64,000 nt of DNA from Corynebacterium kalidii (GTDB taxonomy: Bacteria > Actinomycetota > Actinomycetes > Mycobacteriales > Mycobacteriaceae): NCBI RefSeq assembly GCF_022869005.1, contig NZ_JALIEA010000012.1:414108-478107 (forward strand), in the 5' to 3' direction. Numbering within the stretch: position 1 is the stretch's first letter; each line of letters starts with the position of its first letter. The position numbers were made by a program, and so were the translations under genes. The notes below the pieces were generated by a model, which was given only the letters and a program-made list of their open reading frames with translations, ran no database searches and was not told where the DNA came from. Positions 37,447 through 46,485 of this stretch are shown in pieces.

Positions 37447-40400
37447 ATGAAGAAGTCCTCCTTCGTCCACCTGCACAACCACACCGAGTACTCGATGCTC
37501 GACGGAATGGCGAAGGTGGACCTGCTCGCCGAAGAGGTCTCACGCCAGGGGATGCCGGCGGTGGGCATGACCGACCACGGCAACATGTTCGGCTCCGACG
37601 CCTTCTACCGTGCGATGACTGGTGCGGGGATCAAACCCATCATCGGCATCGAGTGCTACATGGCCCCGGAGTCCCGCCTGGTCAAGGACCGGGTCCGGTG
37701 GGGGGAGCCCGACCAGAAGCGCGACGACGTCGCCGGCGGCGGGTACTACCTGCACCAGACGATGATGGCGGAGAACGCCACCGGGCTGCACAACCTGTTC
37801 CGGTTGTCCTCCCTGGCCAGCTACGAGGGACAGGTCTCCAAGTACCCCCGTATGGACGCCGAGATCGTCGCCGAACACGCCGAAGGCATCATCGCCACCA
37901 CCGGTTGCCCGTCCGGCGACGTGCAGACGCGCCTGCGGCTGGGGCAGTTCGACAAGGCGCTCGAGGCGGCCGCGATGTGGCAGGACATCTACGGCAGGGA
38001 CAACTACTTCCTCGAGCTGATGGACCACGGGCTGGACATCGAGAAGCGGGTCCGCGACGAGCTGCTGGAGATCGGGCGCAAGCTCGACCTGCCGCCGCTG
38101 GTGACCAACGACTGCCACTACGTGCTGCAGAAGCAGGCGAAACCGCACGAGGTGATGCTCTGCGTGCAGACCGGCGCCACCATGGACGAGCCCACGTTGG
38201 ACGAGGGGGGACGACGCTTCGCCTTCTCCGGTGACGGCTACTACATCAAGCCGGCCGAGGAACTGCGCAACTACTGGGACCCGATCGTCCCGGACGGGTG
38301 CGACAACACGCTGTGGATCGCCGAGCGTGTGCAGGACTACGGGGAGGTGTGGGAGGAGCACACCCACGACCGCATGCCGGACTACGACGTGCCGGAGGGG
38401 CACACACCCACCACCTGGCTGCGCCACGAGGTCCACGAGGGGCTCCGGGAGCGCTTCAACGGCGGCGAGGTGCCGAAGGAGTACGTCGACCGCGCCGAGT
38501 ACGAGATCGACGTCATCGACATGAAGGGCTACCCGTCCTACTTCCTCGTCGTGGCCGACCTGATCAAGCACGCCCGGTCGATCGGCATCCGCGTCGGACC
38601 GGGCCGTGGTTCCGCCGCCGGCGCGCTCGTCGCCTATGCGCTGACCATCACCAACATCGACCCGATCGACCACGGTCTGATGTTCGAGCGGTTCCTCAAC
38701 CCGGAGCGACCGTCCGCACCCGATATCGACATCGACTTCGACGACCGTCGGCGCGGCGAGATGATCCGCTACGCCGCGGACAACTGGGGCCAGGACAAGG
38801 TCGCCCAGGTGATCACCTTCGGCACGGTGAAGACCAAGCAGGCGCTGAAGGACGCCGCCCGCGCCCACCACGGCCAGCCGGGGTTCCAGATCGCCGACCG
38901 GATCACCAAGACCCTGCCCCCGGCCCAGGCGGCCAAGGACATCCCCCTGTCCGGGATCATGGACCCCGACCATGAGCGCTACCAGGAGGCCGCGGAGATC
39001 CGCACCCTCATCGAGACCGACCCGGTGGTCAAGGAGATCTACGACGACGCACTCGGCCTCGAGGGTGTGGTCCGGCAGGCCGGCGTGCACGCCTGCGCGG
39101 TGATCATGGCCTCGGTGCCGCTGCTCGACCACATCCCGATGTGGAAGAGGCAGCAGGACGGCGCGATCATCACGGGATGGCCCTACCCGGCGTGCGAGGC
39201 GATCGGCCTGCTGAAGATGGACTTCCTGGGGTTGCGCAACCTCACCGTCATCGGCGACTGCATCGAGAACATCAGGAAGAACCGGGGCGAGGAGCTCGAC
39301 CTGGAGGCCCTGACCACCGACGACCCGCAGTCCTATGAACTCCTGGCACGCGGTGACACGCTGGGTATCTTCCAGCTGGACTCCGGCGGTATGCAGGAGC
39401 TGCTGAAGCGGATGAAGCCGACCGGCTTCAACGACATCGTCGCCGCCCTGGCGCTGTACCGTCCCGGCCCGATGGGTGTCGGGGCGCACTGGGACTACGC
39501 CGACCGTAAGAACGGCCGTAAACCCATCGAGCCGATCCACCCGGAGCTCGCCGAGGCCCTCGACGAGATCCTGGAGGAGACCTACGGTCTGATCGTGTAC
39601 CAGGAGCAGATCATGAGGATCTCGCAGAAGGTCGCGAACTACACCGCCGGCCAGGCCGACGGGTTCCGTAAGGCGATGGGTAAGAAGAAGCCGGAGGTGC
39701 TGGCCAAGGAGTTCGAGAACTTCGAGGCGGGCATGAAGTCCAACGGTTTCTCCGGCGAGGCGATCAAGACCCTCTGGGACACGATCCTGCCGTTCGCCGG
39801 CTACGCGTTCAACAAGTCGCACGCCGCCGGGTACGGCCTGGTCAGTTTCTGGACCGCCTACCTCAAGGAGCACTACACCGCCGAGTACATGGCGGCCCTG
39901 CTCACCTCGGTGGCGGACAAGAAGGACAAGTCCGCGATCTACCTCGCCGACTGCCGCCACCTCGGCATCAAGGTGCTGTCCCCGGACGTCAACGAGTCCG
40001 ACTACACCTTCAAACCGGTCGGCCACGACATCCGGTTCGGTCTCGGCGCGGTGCGTAACGTCGGCGAGGACGTCGTCGACTCGATCGTCGCGACCCGGAA
40101 GGAGAAGGGCGGGTTCGGCGACTTCTCCGACTACCTGGACAAGATCGACGCCACCGCCTGCAACAAGCGTGTCACCGAGTCGCTGATCAAGGCCGGCGCC
40201 TTCGACTCCCTCGGTCACCCGCGCAAGGGCCTGATGCTGGTGTTCGAGGACGCGGTGGATTCGGTCACCTCCACGAAGAAGGCCGCGGCCCGGGGGCAGT
40301 ACGACCTGTTCTCCGGTCTCGACGCGGTGGAGGACGACGCGTTCAAGGTCGACGTGCCGGACCAGCACTGGGAACGCAAGCACGAACTGACCCTGGAACG

Positions 40401-41010
40401 CGAGATGCTGGGCCTCTACGTGTCCGGCCACCCCCTCGACGGCTTCGAGGCGTCGTTGGACGCGCAGATCGACACCCCGCTGACGACCGTGCTCTCCGGG
40501 GAGCTTCCGGACAAGCGGGCGATCAAGGTCGGCGGCATCATCTCCAGCGTCGACCGTCGGGTGGACAAGAAGGGCAACCCCTGGGCGATCGTGACGATCG
40601 AGGACCAGCACGGCGCCCAGATCGAACTGCTCTGCTTCTCCCGGACCTACTCGATGGTCGCCCCGATGATCGCCGAGGACAACATCATCCTGGCCCAGGC
40701 CGAGGTGAGTATCCGGGACGACCGCACCAGCCTGTTCTGCAACGACCTCAAACCCGCCGAGCTCTCCGTCGGCGCCGGGGCCGGTGTGCCGCTGCGGCTG
40801 CGGATGCGCGTCGACCAGTGTACCCCGGACAACATGGACCGCCTGAAGGGCGTCCTGCACAACAACAAGGGCGACTCCGACGTCTACCTCACCCTTACCG
40901 ACGGCACCGAGGAACTGCAGTACATGCTTCCCCCGGACCTGCGGGTCGCACGGACGTCCTCGCTGATGGGTGACCTCAAGGCGTCGACCTGGGCCGGCGT
41001 GCTCGGGTGA
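37447..41010 (+). CDS. dnaE: DNA polymerase III alpha subunit DnaE
   Basis: Replicative polymerase catalytic subunit, 1187 residues. The N-terminal PHP domain has an intact metal-site pattern ([19 protein letters not shown]), so it may keep the proofreading exonuclease known for actinobacterial DnaE1. The polymerase core includes [16 protein letters not shown] and [12 protein letters not shown] with the catalytic aspartates. A helix-hairpin-helix region and an OB-fold ([13 protein letters not shown]) follow in order. It is DnaE1-like in length and motifs. A following YigZ gene overlaps it (GTGA). Confidence 0.97.
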   Translation: MKKSSFVHLHNHTEYSMLDGMAKVDLLAEEVSRQGMPAVGMTDHGNMFGSDAFYRAMTGAGIKPIIGIECYMAPESRLVKDRVRWGEPDQKRDDVAGGGYYLHQTMMAENATGLHNLFRLSSLASYEGQVSKYPRMDAEIVAEHAEGIIATTGCPSGDVQTRLRLGQFDKALEAAAMWQDIYGRDNYFLELMDHGLDIEKRVRDELLEIGRKLDLPPLVTNDCHYVLQKQAKPHEVMLCVQTGATMDEPTLDEGGRRFAFSGDGYYIKPAEELRNYWDPIVPDGCDNTLWIAERVQDYGEVWEEHTHDRMPDYDVPEGHTPTTWLRHEVHEGLRERFNGGEVPKEYVDRAEYEIDVIDMKGYPSYFLVVADLIKHARSIGIRVGPGRGSAAGALVAYALTITNIDPIDHGLMFERFLNPERPSAPDIDIDFDDRRRGEMIRYAADNWGQDKVAQVITFGTVKTKQALKDAARAHHGQPGFQIADRITKTLPPAQAAKDIPLSGIMDPDHERYQEAAEIRTLIETDPVVKEIYDDALGLEGVVRQAGVHACAVIMASVPLLDHIPMWKRQQDGAIITGWPYPACEAIGLLKMDFLGLRNLTVIGDCIENIRKNRGEELDLEALTTDDPQSYELLARGDTLGIFQLDSGGMQELLKRMKPTGFNDIVAALALYRPGPMGVGAHWDYADRKNGRKPIEPIHPELAEALDEILEETYGLIVYQEQIMRISQKVANYTAGQADGFRKAMGKKKPEVLAKEFENFEAGMKSNGFSGEAIKTLWDTILPFAGYAFNKSHAAGYGLVSFWTAYLKEHYTAEYMAALLTSVADKKDKSAIYLADCRHLGIKVLSPDVNESDYTFKPVGHDIRFGLGAVRNVGEDVVDSIVATRKEKGGFGDFSDYLDKIDATACNKRVTESLIKAGAFDSLGHPRKGLMLVFEDAVDSVTSTKKAAARGQYDLFSGLDAVEDDAFKVDVPDQHWERKHELTLEREMLGLYVSGHPLDGFEASLDAQIDTPLTTVLSGELPDKRAIKVGGIISSVDRRVDKKGNPWAIVTIEDQHGAQIELLCFSRTYSMVAPMIAEDNIILAQAEVSIRDDRTSLFCNDLKPAELSVGAGAGVPLRLRMRVDQCTPDNMDRLKGVLHNNKGDSDVYLTLTDGTEELQYMLPPDLRVARTSSLMGDLKASTWAGVLG

Positions 41011-41654
41011 CGGGACCGGTGAGCCACCCCTACCTGCGTCCCGACCCCGGCCGTCCCGTCGCGGAGACCGAGGTCAAGAGGTCGAGGTTCATCGCCTGCG
41101 CCGCCCGGGTGACCGACGAGGACGCCGCCCGGGCGTTCCTCGCCGACGTGCGCGCCGACTACCCCGACGCCCGGCACCACTGCAGCGCCTACGTCCTGCA
41201 TGTCGACGGTGCGAACCCGGTGGAGCGCTCCAGCGACGACGGGGAGCCCGCCGGCACCGCCGGGCAGCCGATGCTCGAGGTGCTCCGTGGTTCAGGGCTG
41301 GAGGACATCGCGGTGGTGGTGGTCCGTTACTTCGGCGGGGTGAAGCTGGGTACCGGGGGACTCGTCCGTGCCTACCAGGACGCCACCCGCGCCGTGCTCG
41401 ACGACGTCACTGTGACGCGGCGGGAGCCACGTGACCTGTGGTCGCTGGAGGTGGGCCATGCCGAGGCGGGGAAGGTCGAGGCGGACCTGCGGGGCCGTGG
41501 CATGTCCGTCGAGGCGGCCTACGGGGCGTCGGTGACCCTCACCCTCGCCCTCCCGGCGGGAGAGGACCCGGGTGGGCTTGTCAGGGAGATCTCAGGGGGC
41601 ACCCTGGAAGTTGTACGGGCCGGTTCCCGCTGGGACGACCTCACGGCGGGGTGA
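41007..41654 (+). CDS. YigZ/IMPACT (UPF0029) family protein
   Basis: 215 residues. The N-terminal UPF0029 domain shows [25 protein letters not shown] and [21 protein letters not shown]; the C-terminal ferredoxin-like DUF1949 part follows. GTG overlaps the dnaE stop. The bacterial family has been linked to translation/proline peptide handling, but the function remains unclear. Confidence 0.88.
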   Translation: MTGPVSHPYLRPDPGRPVAETEVKRSRFIACAARVTDEDAARAFLADVRADYPDARHHCSAYVLHVDGANPVERSSDDGEPAGTAGQPMLEVLRGSGLEDIAVVVVRYFGGVKLGTGGLVRAYQDATRAVLDDVTVTRREPRDLWSLEVGHAEAGKVEADLRGRGMSVEAAYGASVTLTLALPAGEDPGGLVREISGGTLEVVRAGSRWDDLTAG

Positions 41655-41661
41655 ACCGGGG

Positions 41662-41667
41662 TAGACT
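41662..41667 (+). promoter_or_regulatory. -10 box of leaderless small membrane protein gene
   Basis: TAGACT ends 7 nt before ATG 41675. Confidence 0.6.
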
Positions 41668-41674
41668 CGGGACC

Positions 41675-41905
41675 ATGACCATGGACAACTACTCCGACAA
41701 TCCCGTTGCCCGCCGTAAGGCGGACGTCCGCACGCGGTCGCGGTCCATCCAGGTCTCCGGGGGAGTCGCGGTCGCCGGGGGCGTGCTGGCCGTGCTGACA
41801 TCCGCCACGGGGCTGTTCCTCACCATCGCCGTGATCGCGCTCGTCGTCCTGGGGTGGAACGTGGTGAAGGTCCGCGAGGTGCTCAACCACAAGGACGAGT
41901 GGTGA
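41675..41905 (+). CDS. Small membrane protein (76 residues)
   Basis: Basic N-terminus (residues 1-25) followed by a hydrophobic hairpin: about 28-44 and 47-64, ending VREVLNHKDEW. It has a leaderless-type promoter. An in-frame ATG two codons on is an alternative start. I do not recognise a family. It precedes an S4-domain gene by 3 bp. Confidence 0.75.
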   Translation: MTMDNYSDNPVARRKADVRTRSRSIQVSGGVAVAGGVLAVLTSATGLFLTIAVIALVVLGWNVVKVREVLNHKDEW

Positions 41906-41908
41906 GCC

Positions 41909-42265
41909 GTGGCCAGGATCGACGCCTGGGTGTGGTCGGTACGCCTGTACAAGACCCGCTCGGCGGCCGCGGAGGCGTGCCGGGCCGGTCACGTGAAGCT
42001 CAATGACGCCGCTGTGAAACCCGCCCAGACCGTGGCTGTCGGCGACCGGGTCCGTGCCTGGGTGAACCACCGGGAGCATATCGTCGAGGTCACCGAACTG
42101 GTGTCCAAACGGGTCGGCGCGTCGCACGCCCGGCAGTGCTACGTGGACCACTCGCCACCGCCTCCGCCGAAGGAGGTCCTGGCGTCCATCCCGCGGCGCG
42201 ACCGTGGTGCCGGGCGCCCGACGAAGCGGGAGAGGCGCCAGATCGATCAGTTGCGCGGACGCTGA
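41909..42265 (+). CDS. S4 domain RNA-binding protein (Hsp15-like)
   Basis: 118 residues; the S4 domain covers about 1-65 (RIDAWVWSVRLYKTRSAAAEA, KLNDAAVKPAQTVAVGDRVR, in separate strands). The C-terminal tail is Pro-rich then Arg/Lys-rich (GRPTKRERRQIDQLRGR). Hsp15 relatives bind 50S subunits carrying stalled nascent chains; that role is inferred by family. GTG start. Its 3' end overlaps the convergent alarmone-synthetase gene by 19 bp. Confidence 0.87.
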   Translation: MARIDAWVWSVRLYKTRSAAAEACRAGHVKLNDAAVKPAQTVAVGDRVRAWVNHREHIVEVTELVSKRVGASHARQCYVDHSPPPPPKEVLASIPRRDRGAGRPTKRERRQIDQLRGR

Positions 42266-43224
42266 CCCATCTTCTGCCACCGGTTGCCGAGGCGTCCCGG
42301 GCGGGACGAGGCGTGGTCGCCGATGTGGACCGTGCGGCGGATGTGGTCCCGGCCGTAGGTGAACAGCAGCAGGTCGTCGATGAGACGGACCTGCCCCGGG
42401 GGATAGCCGTAGCCCATCGTCTCCTGCAACTGCGCCAGTGCCTCCGGGGCGCACAGCACGCTGAGTTCCCCGATCGTCGTCACCCCGTTCGCGGCGAGCA
42501 TGTCGACCGCGAACCTGTAGTAGTCGGCCTTGGACATGGGGTATTCGTTGCCGACCAGCATCGTGAGGACCCCCGGCAGCATCGTGGCGGTGAGCTCGGT
42601 GTCGTCGGTGGCGTCACCGTCGGTGCTGGTCGCCCGCGCGATGGAGTCGAACTGCTGGTCCGCCAGCTCGATGAGGCCGGCGGCGAGGGTGAAGGCGCGG
42701 TGCACCTCGGGGCTGAGCTCGTGGCCGGGGTTCTTGTACCGCACGTCATGCTCGAACTCGGCCCAGGCGTGCTGCAGCACCGTCCTGACCTGGATCTCGA
42801 TCAGCCGGCCCTCCAGCTCCGCCAGCGACGGCAGCGTGGAGCTGGTGACCCGGGCGATCACGTGGGAGGACGCGTAGCCGAACTCCCCGCGCCCGGCGGT
42901 CTGGGCGGATTTGTCGGTGACCGAGACCACGTCGAACAGGCTACGCATCACCCCGACCAGCAGGATGACGTCCGAGGTGGTGTGCACCGTGACCCGGACC
43001 CCGAGGACGTCGTAGGCGGTGTCGAAGTCGCGGTAGTCCGGATACCGGGGGTCCTGGATCTTCGTCAGGTAGCTGCCGCGGTCCTTGATCCGCACGGACA
43101 CCTGGTCGAAGGCGATGCCCGCGTCGGACAACTCGTCCGAGAGGACCTTCTGGATGTCCGTGACCACGGTCGGGTGCTCGGCGAGCCACGAGTCGAAGTC
43201 GTGCAGGACGGCGGAATCTCTCAT
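42247..43224 (-). CDS. RelA/SpoT-domain alarmone synthetase-like protein
   Basis: 325 residues without hydrolase, TGS or ACT domains, so a stand-alone synthetase type. The (p)ppGpp synthetase motifs look intact: RIKDRGSYLTK (45-55), DVLGVR (72-77), YASSH (117-121), EIQVRT (143-148) and HAWAEFEHD (152-160). It is longer than typical small alarmone synthetases because of about 100 extra C-terminal residues ending in a basic segment. Its place between dnaE and hisD matches a corynebacterial RelP-type gene as I recall it. The ATG overlaps the stop of the upstream gene. Confidence 0.85.
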   Translation of the reverse strand: MRDSAVLHDFDSWLAEHPTVVTDIQKVLSDELSDAGIAFDQVSVRIKDRGSYLTKIQDPRYPDYRDFDTAYDVLGVRVTVHTTSDVILLVGVMRSLFDVVSVTDKSAQTAGRGEFGYASSHVIARVTSSTLPSLAELEGRLIEIQVRTVLQHAWAEFEHDVRYKNPGHELSPEVHRAFTLAAGLIELADQQFDSIARATSTDGDATDDTELTATMLPGVLTMLVGNEYPMSKADYYRFAVDMLAANGVTTIGELSVLCAPEALAQLQETMGYGYPPGQVRLIDDLLLFTYGRDHIRRTVHIGDHASSRPGRLGNRWQKMGQRPRN

Positions 43225-43724
43225 GGCACCGACTCTAGCGCCTGACAGTGGCCCGCCGAGATGTCGACGGGCCCGGTGCAGGGCAGTGGGGGCGTGGCAC
43301 CGGAGGAGAGGAACAGTCTCTGGTCGGCGGTGACGAAGAACAGCGCGGGGCCCGGACCGCCGTCGAGGATCCGGTACGTCGGGACGGCGAGCAGCGGGTG
43401 GGCGATCAACCCGGCGGCGGGGAACGGTTCCCCGATGACGGCGATCTCCCGCACACCGGCGCCGACGTCGCGGTGACGCAGCGCCGTCCCGTGTTCCGCG
43501 GTGAGGTTCCCCAGCGTCCCGAGCATGATGTCGGCGGCCTCCTGCCACAGCAGTGAGGCGCTGGTGCGGCGTGGCCCCAGGTCGCCGACCGTGAGGCGCC
43601 GGGACCCGTCCTGCACGACCGCGGAGAGGCCCCCGCCCAACGGGACGGTGACCGGGGCGGAGGTGTCGTACGGGTCGTGGTCGTGGGAGCTGGTGACGAC
43701 GAGGAGGTGGAGTTTCCGGTTCAT
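43221..43724 (-). CDS. Conserved protein of unknown function
   Basis: 167 residues with no signal peptide or membrane helix. It opens MNRKLHLLVVTSSHDHDPYD and is rich in beta-strand-forming segments. I do not recognise the family. Its stop overlaps the start of the alarmone synthetase gene (ATGA), and its start is 16 bp after the BRCT gene, whose end carries a TAGGAG that may serve as ribosome binding site. Co-translation with the synthetase suggests a shared task. Confidence 0.7.
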   Translation of the reverse strand: MNRKLHLLVVTSSHDHDPYDTSAPVTVPLGGGLSAVVQDGSRRLTVGDLGPRRTSASLLWQEAADIMLGTLGNLTAEHGTALRHRDVGAGVREIAVIGEPFPAAGLIAHPLLAVPTYRILDGGPGPALFFVTADQRLFLSSGATPPLPCTGPVDISAGHCQALESVP

Positions 43725-43740
43725 ACCGGTAGAGAGACTC

Positions 43741-44607
43741 CTAGAAGGGCGCCGAGGTTCCCTTCACCTCGTCGAGGTCGGGCCGCCGCGACTTGCCCAG
43801 GGCCGACAACAGCTCGTCGAAGCTCCACAACGCGATGTCCTGGCCCTTCTCCTTGAGCTCCCGGGCCCGCTTCTCCTTGCTGGTCACCGACCCCCACTCG
43901 CCGATGACCAGGAGCGTCGTCTTCTTGGTGACGTTCTTGCCGACGGTCGCCCCGGCGTCGGCGATCATGTCCCAGACCTCGCCCTTCTCGTACGGGGCGA
44001 AGTCACCGGTGACCGTGACGTTCTGGCCGAAGACCGGCCCGTTCGCGTCGGCCGCGGGGTTGGGCTCTGGGACGGTGTCCGGGGCGGCCACACGCTGCCA
44101 CGTCTGCTGCGGCTTCTCCGCTTTCGCGGTTTTTCCTGAGGCTCCCGTCTCCGCCGTGTGCGGTGCCGTCTGGGACGGCTCGGCGGAGGGGGACCCGGCG
44201 GTCGTGGCGCCTCCGGTGTCCCCTGGGGCCGTGGGGCTGGCAGGGGCGGTGTCGAGGGGCACGCCGGACTGCAGGTTGGTGAGCAACTGGTGCACCTGGC
44301 TGAACTGCTCCTGCTGACCGGGGCCGAAGACGACGATATTCGACGCGCCCCGCGTCGCCGGGAAACCACGCACCGGCCGGAGGACGGCGTTGTCCGGCGG
44401 CGTCGCGGACGAGAACTGGATCCAGCCGGGGGAGTCGGACGTCGGTGCGTGGTGGTACCAGCCCCGCAGATCAGCCGGGGAGATCCGGAGCTCGGCCGGC
44501 AGCAGGGTCTGCCCCATCGGGGTGCGCCGGACCCGGACCCCCTCGTCGTCGACCGTGACGTCCGCCCCGTGGGCGGTGACCGTGTGCGCTGCAGCGGTGG
44601 TACTCAT
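43741..44607 (-). CDS. BRCT-domain protein with N-terminal PH-like region
   Basis: 288 residues. Residues about 15-112 resemble the DUF4429-type domain (LLPAELRISPADLRGWYHH; FGPGQQEQFSQVHQLL). A Pro/Thr/Ala linker (115-185) leads to a C-terminal BRCT domain (about 190-275: GQNVTVTGDFAPYEKGEVW, GATVGKNVTKKTTLLVIGE), related to the NAD-ligase type that binds DNA or phosphopeptides. Leaderless promoter overlapping the tetR stop. A DNA damage or checkpoint role is conceivable but unproven. Confidence 0.8.
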   Translation of the reverse strand: MSTTAAAHTVTAHGADVTVDDEGVRVRRTPMGQTLLPAELRISPADLRGWYHHAPTSDSPGWIQFSSATPPDNAVLRPVRGFPATRGASNIVVFGPGQQEQFSQVHQLLTNLQSGVPLDTAPASPTAPGDTGGATTAGSPSAEPSQTAPHTAETGASGKTAKAEKPQQTWQRVAAPDTVPEPNPAADANGPVFGQNVTVTGDFAPYEKGEVWDMIADAGATVGKNVTKKTTLLVIGEWGSVTSKEKRARELKEKGQDIALWSFDELLSALGKSRRPDLDEVKGTSAPF

Positions 44608-44615
44608 GCCGTCCG

Positions 44616-44621
44616 ATCCTA
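44616..44621 (-). promoter_or_regulatory. -10 box of leaderless BRCT-gene transcript
   Basis: On the minus strand TAGGAT ends 8 nt before ATG 44607. Its first three bases are the stop codon of the upstream tetR gene. Confidence 0.6.
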
Positions 44622-45155
44622 GTTCCCGACGCCGTCGAGGACGAGGTCGACCCCGGAGAGCACCTGCGACGCGGTGCGGGCCTGCACGCCCGCCGCCTGC
44701 GCGGTCTGCACGTCGGTCGCCGCGCCCAGCAGGTACCGCGACAACACCCACCCCGTCAGCTCGGGGTCCGCCGACGGCGACCCGTCCAGCGCCCCGGCGA
44801 GTGTCACCGCCGGGTCCTGCGTCGCCGTGCCGGCGGCCAGGGCGGCGGCGACGACCTCTGCACCGTCCCGGACGTCCAGCAGCTGGTCGAGGAGCCGGGC
44901 CGCCGCGGTGTAGGTGCGCTCCCGCCATCTGTCGGGCGACGGTTCCCCCTCCGGCGTGTCCGTCGGGACGACGGATTCCAGGATGTGCCCGGCGATGCCG
45001 CCGAGAAGATCCTGCTTGCTGGGGTAGTGCCAGTACAGCGCCCCGGGGGCGACGTCGAGCGTACGTGCCAGCCGCCGCATCGTCAGGTCGCCGAGCCCGT
45101 ACTCGGTGAGGATCTCGACGGCGGCGGTGAGGATTCGGTCACGGTTGAGCTGCAC
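44619..45155 (-). CDS. TetR family transcriptional regulator
   Basis: 178 residues from GTG 45155. The N-terminal helix-turn-helix is clear (RILTAAVEILTEYGLGDLT, then MRRLARTLDVAPGALYWHYPSKQDLL). The C-terminal ligand domain resembles TetR_C actinobacterial types (ARLLDQLLDVRDGAEVVAAALA). Longer in-frame readings lack support. Leaderless promoter; divergent from a lipoprotein gene 112 bp away, which it may regulate in addition to itself. Confidence 0.9.
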   Translation of the reverse strand: MQLNRDRILTAAVEILTEYGLGDLTMRRLARTLDVAPGALYWHYPSKQDLLGGIAGHILESVVPTDTPEGEPSPDRWRERTYTAAARLLDQLLDVRDGAEVVAAALAAGTATQDPAVTLAGALDGSPSADPELTGWVLSRYLLGAATDVQTAQAAGVQARTASQVLSGVDLVLDGVGN

Positions 45156-45162
45156 GGCACCC

Positions 45163-45168
45163 AGTGTA
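45163..45168 (-). promoter_or_regulatory. -10 box of leaderless tetR transcript
   Basis: On the minus strand TACACT ends 7 nt before GTG 45155. Confidence 0.6.
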
Positions 45169-45267
45169 GTGGTGTCGCCCACCTGCGTCCGACGACGGCT
45201 AACGTTCTCGGCGCCGGCGACGTTGTAGGGTCGTATCTGAACAACAAGCGTGAGAAGGGAACCACGA

Positions 45268-45951
45268 ATGTCACCACGGGTGTCAGGCCACCGGCCGGGA
45301 ATCACCAGGGCCATCCTCGCCGGGGTCGTCGCGACGACCCTGGGACTGGCCGCCTGCGGCTCGGACGACGCCGACGGGGACAGCGCCGCCACCAGCACGA
45401 CGGCCGGCTCCTCCAGCGCTGCCGCCACCAGTGAGAAGACGTCGACGGAGGCCTCGGAGACCTCGGAGACCGCAGCGTCCTCGGAAGCGCCGGACCCCGG
45501 TGCATCCGCCGAGCCGGCACCCGAGGACCGCCCGGAGGGTGAGCCCCCGGCCCCCGCACCCGCCGATCCGCCGCCCGCAGCCGGGGCCCCCGCGAACCAG
45601 GACGACGCCGCCCAGATCGACGCCGTGGCACGCGGTCTCGGCGAGGACAAGCCCTGGGGCGAGTACCAGCGCACGGTGTTCGACACCTCGTGCCGTGCGA
45701 ACCTCGACCGGTACGGCGGCAAGGAGATGCTGCTGCAGGACCTGGAGCGGCAGCCGCAGGACACCATGGCCAGCAAGGTCATGTCCGACATGGGCACCTC
45801 ACTGCCCGTCGTCCACGGGGTCAACGACATCCATGTCGAGGGCGACCGCGCCACCGCCAATGTCGACGCAGAGATGAACGGTCAGCGACAGACCACCTCC
45901 GCCGTCTATGTGCGCGAAGACGGGCAGTGGAAGACCTGCAACGGCGCCTGA
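45268..45951 (+). CDS. Secreted lipoprotein of unknown function
   Basis: 227 residues; ATG with AGAAGGGA upstream. Lipobox LAAC (TTLGLAACGSDD). Residues about 40-115 are a low-complexity Ser/Thr/Glu/Pro/Ala linker likely to span the wall. The C-terminal domain (about 118-227) has two cysteines (DTSCRAN and KTCNGA) that may pair, and a DUF-type pattern ending VYVREDGQWKTCNGA, similar to the extracellular cystatin/NTF2-like lipoproteins of actinobacteria. Overlaps the next membrane protein gene (TGATG). Confidence 0.8.
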   Translation: MSPRVSGHRPGITRAILAGVVATTLGLAACGSDDADGDSAATSTTAGSSSAAATSEKTSTEASETSETAASSEAPDPGASAEPAPEDRPEGEPPAPAPADPPPAAGAPANQDDAAQIDAVARGLGEDKPWGEYQRTVFDTSCRANLDRYGGKEMLLQDLERQPQDTMASKVMSDMGTSLPVVHGVNDIHVEGDRATANVDAEMNGQRQTTSAVYVREDGQWKTCNGA

Positions 45952-46469
45952 TGGCATCCCGTCGAGTACTGATCGGACAGTCGGCGAAGACCCTCACGGT
46001 CTTCCTGGCTGTCTTCAGCATCTCCGGACTCCTCTGGGGGTGGTGGCGTCCCGCCGTGACCGCGGTCGTCACCGACACGGGTGCCGCCGCGGTCGACCCG
46101 GCGACCGCCGGCGCCCCGTTCCAGTCCTTCGCCATGTTCGCCGTCGCCACCGGACTCCTCGGTGCACTCCTCGCCGGGTGGGCCTTCTGGCGCTCACCAC
46201 GGCTCCGCGGTCCGGTGATGCTGCTGGCGGTCACCGCCCTTGCCTTCCTGGGTGCCGCCGTGTTCCTGCTCTTCGGCAACTGGCTCGCCGACGTCCTGCA
46301 CAGCACCGACATCACCGCCGGCATGGCGGATGGCCTCACCCCCGGGCAGGACGTCTCCATCGTCGCCAGGGTGTCCGGCGCCGCCGGCTACCTCGCGGCC
46401 CCCGCGGCCGCGGCCGTGGTCTACTGGGCCTGCTCGCTCTTCGCCCCGGACACGGCCTTCGAACGCTGA
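45951..46469 (+). CDS. Four-helix membrane protein of unknown function
   Basis: 172 residues with four membrane segments (about 16-35, 57-78, 85-108 and 140-162). The start overlaps the lipoprotein stop. Conserved small membrane proteins of this shape occur in corynebacteria; no function is known. The overlap suggests it works with or near the lipoprotein. Confidence 0.75.
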   Translation: MASRRVLIGQSAKTLTVFLAVFSISGLLWGWWRPAVTAVVTDTGAAAVDPATAGAPFQSFAMFAVATGLLGALLAGWAFWRSPRLRGPVMLLAVTALAFLGAAVFLLFGNWLADVLHSTDITAGMADGLTPGQDVSIVARVSGAAGYLAAPAAAAVVYWACSLFAPDTAFER

Positions 46470-46485
46470 GGGCCGGGCCCGGCGC

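Noticed and set aside
37540..40860. Very long open frame (over 1100 codons) on the minus strand opposite dnaE
   Set aside because: Mirror of dnaE codon bias in high-GC DNA; the translation is Val/Arg/Asp/His-rich with no domain. The same applies to long antisense frames opposite ftsI, murE, ileS and trpB.
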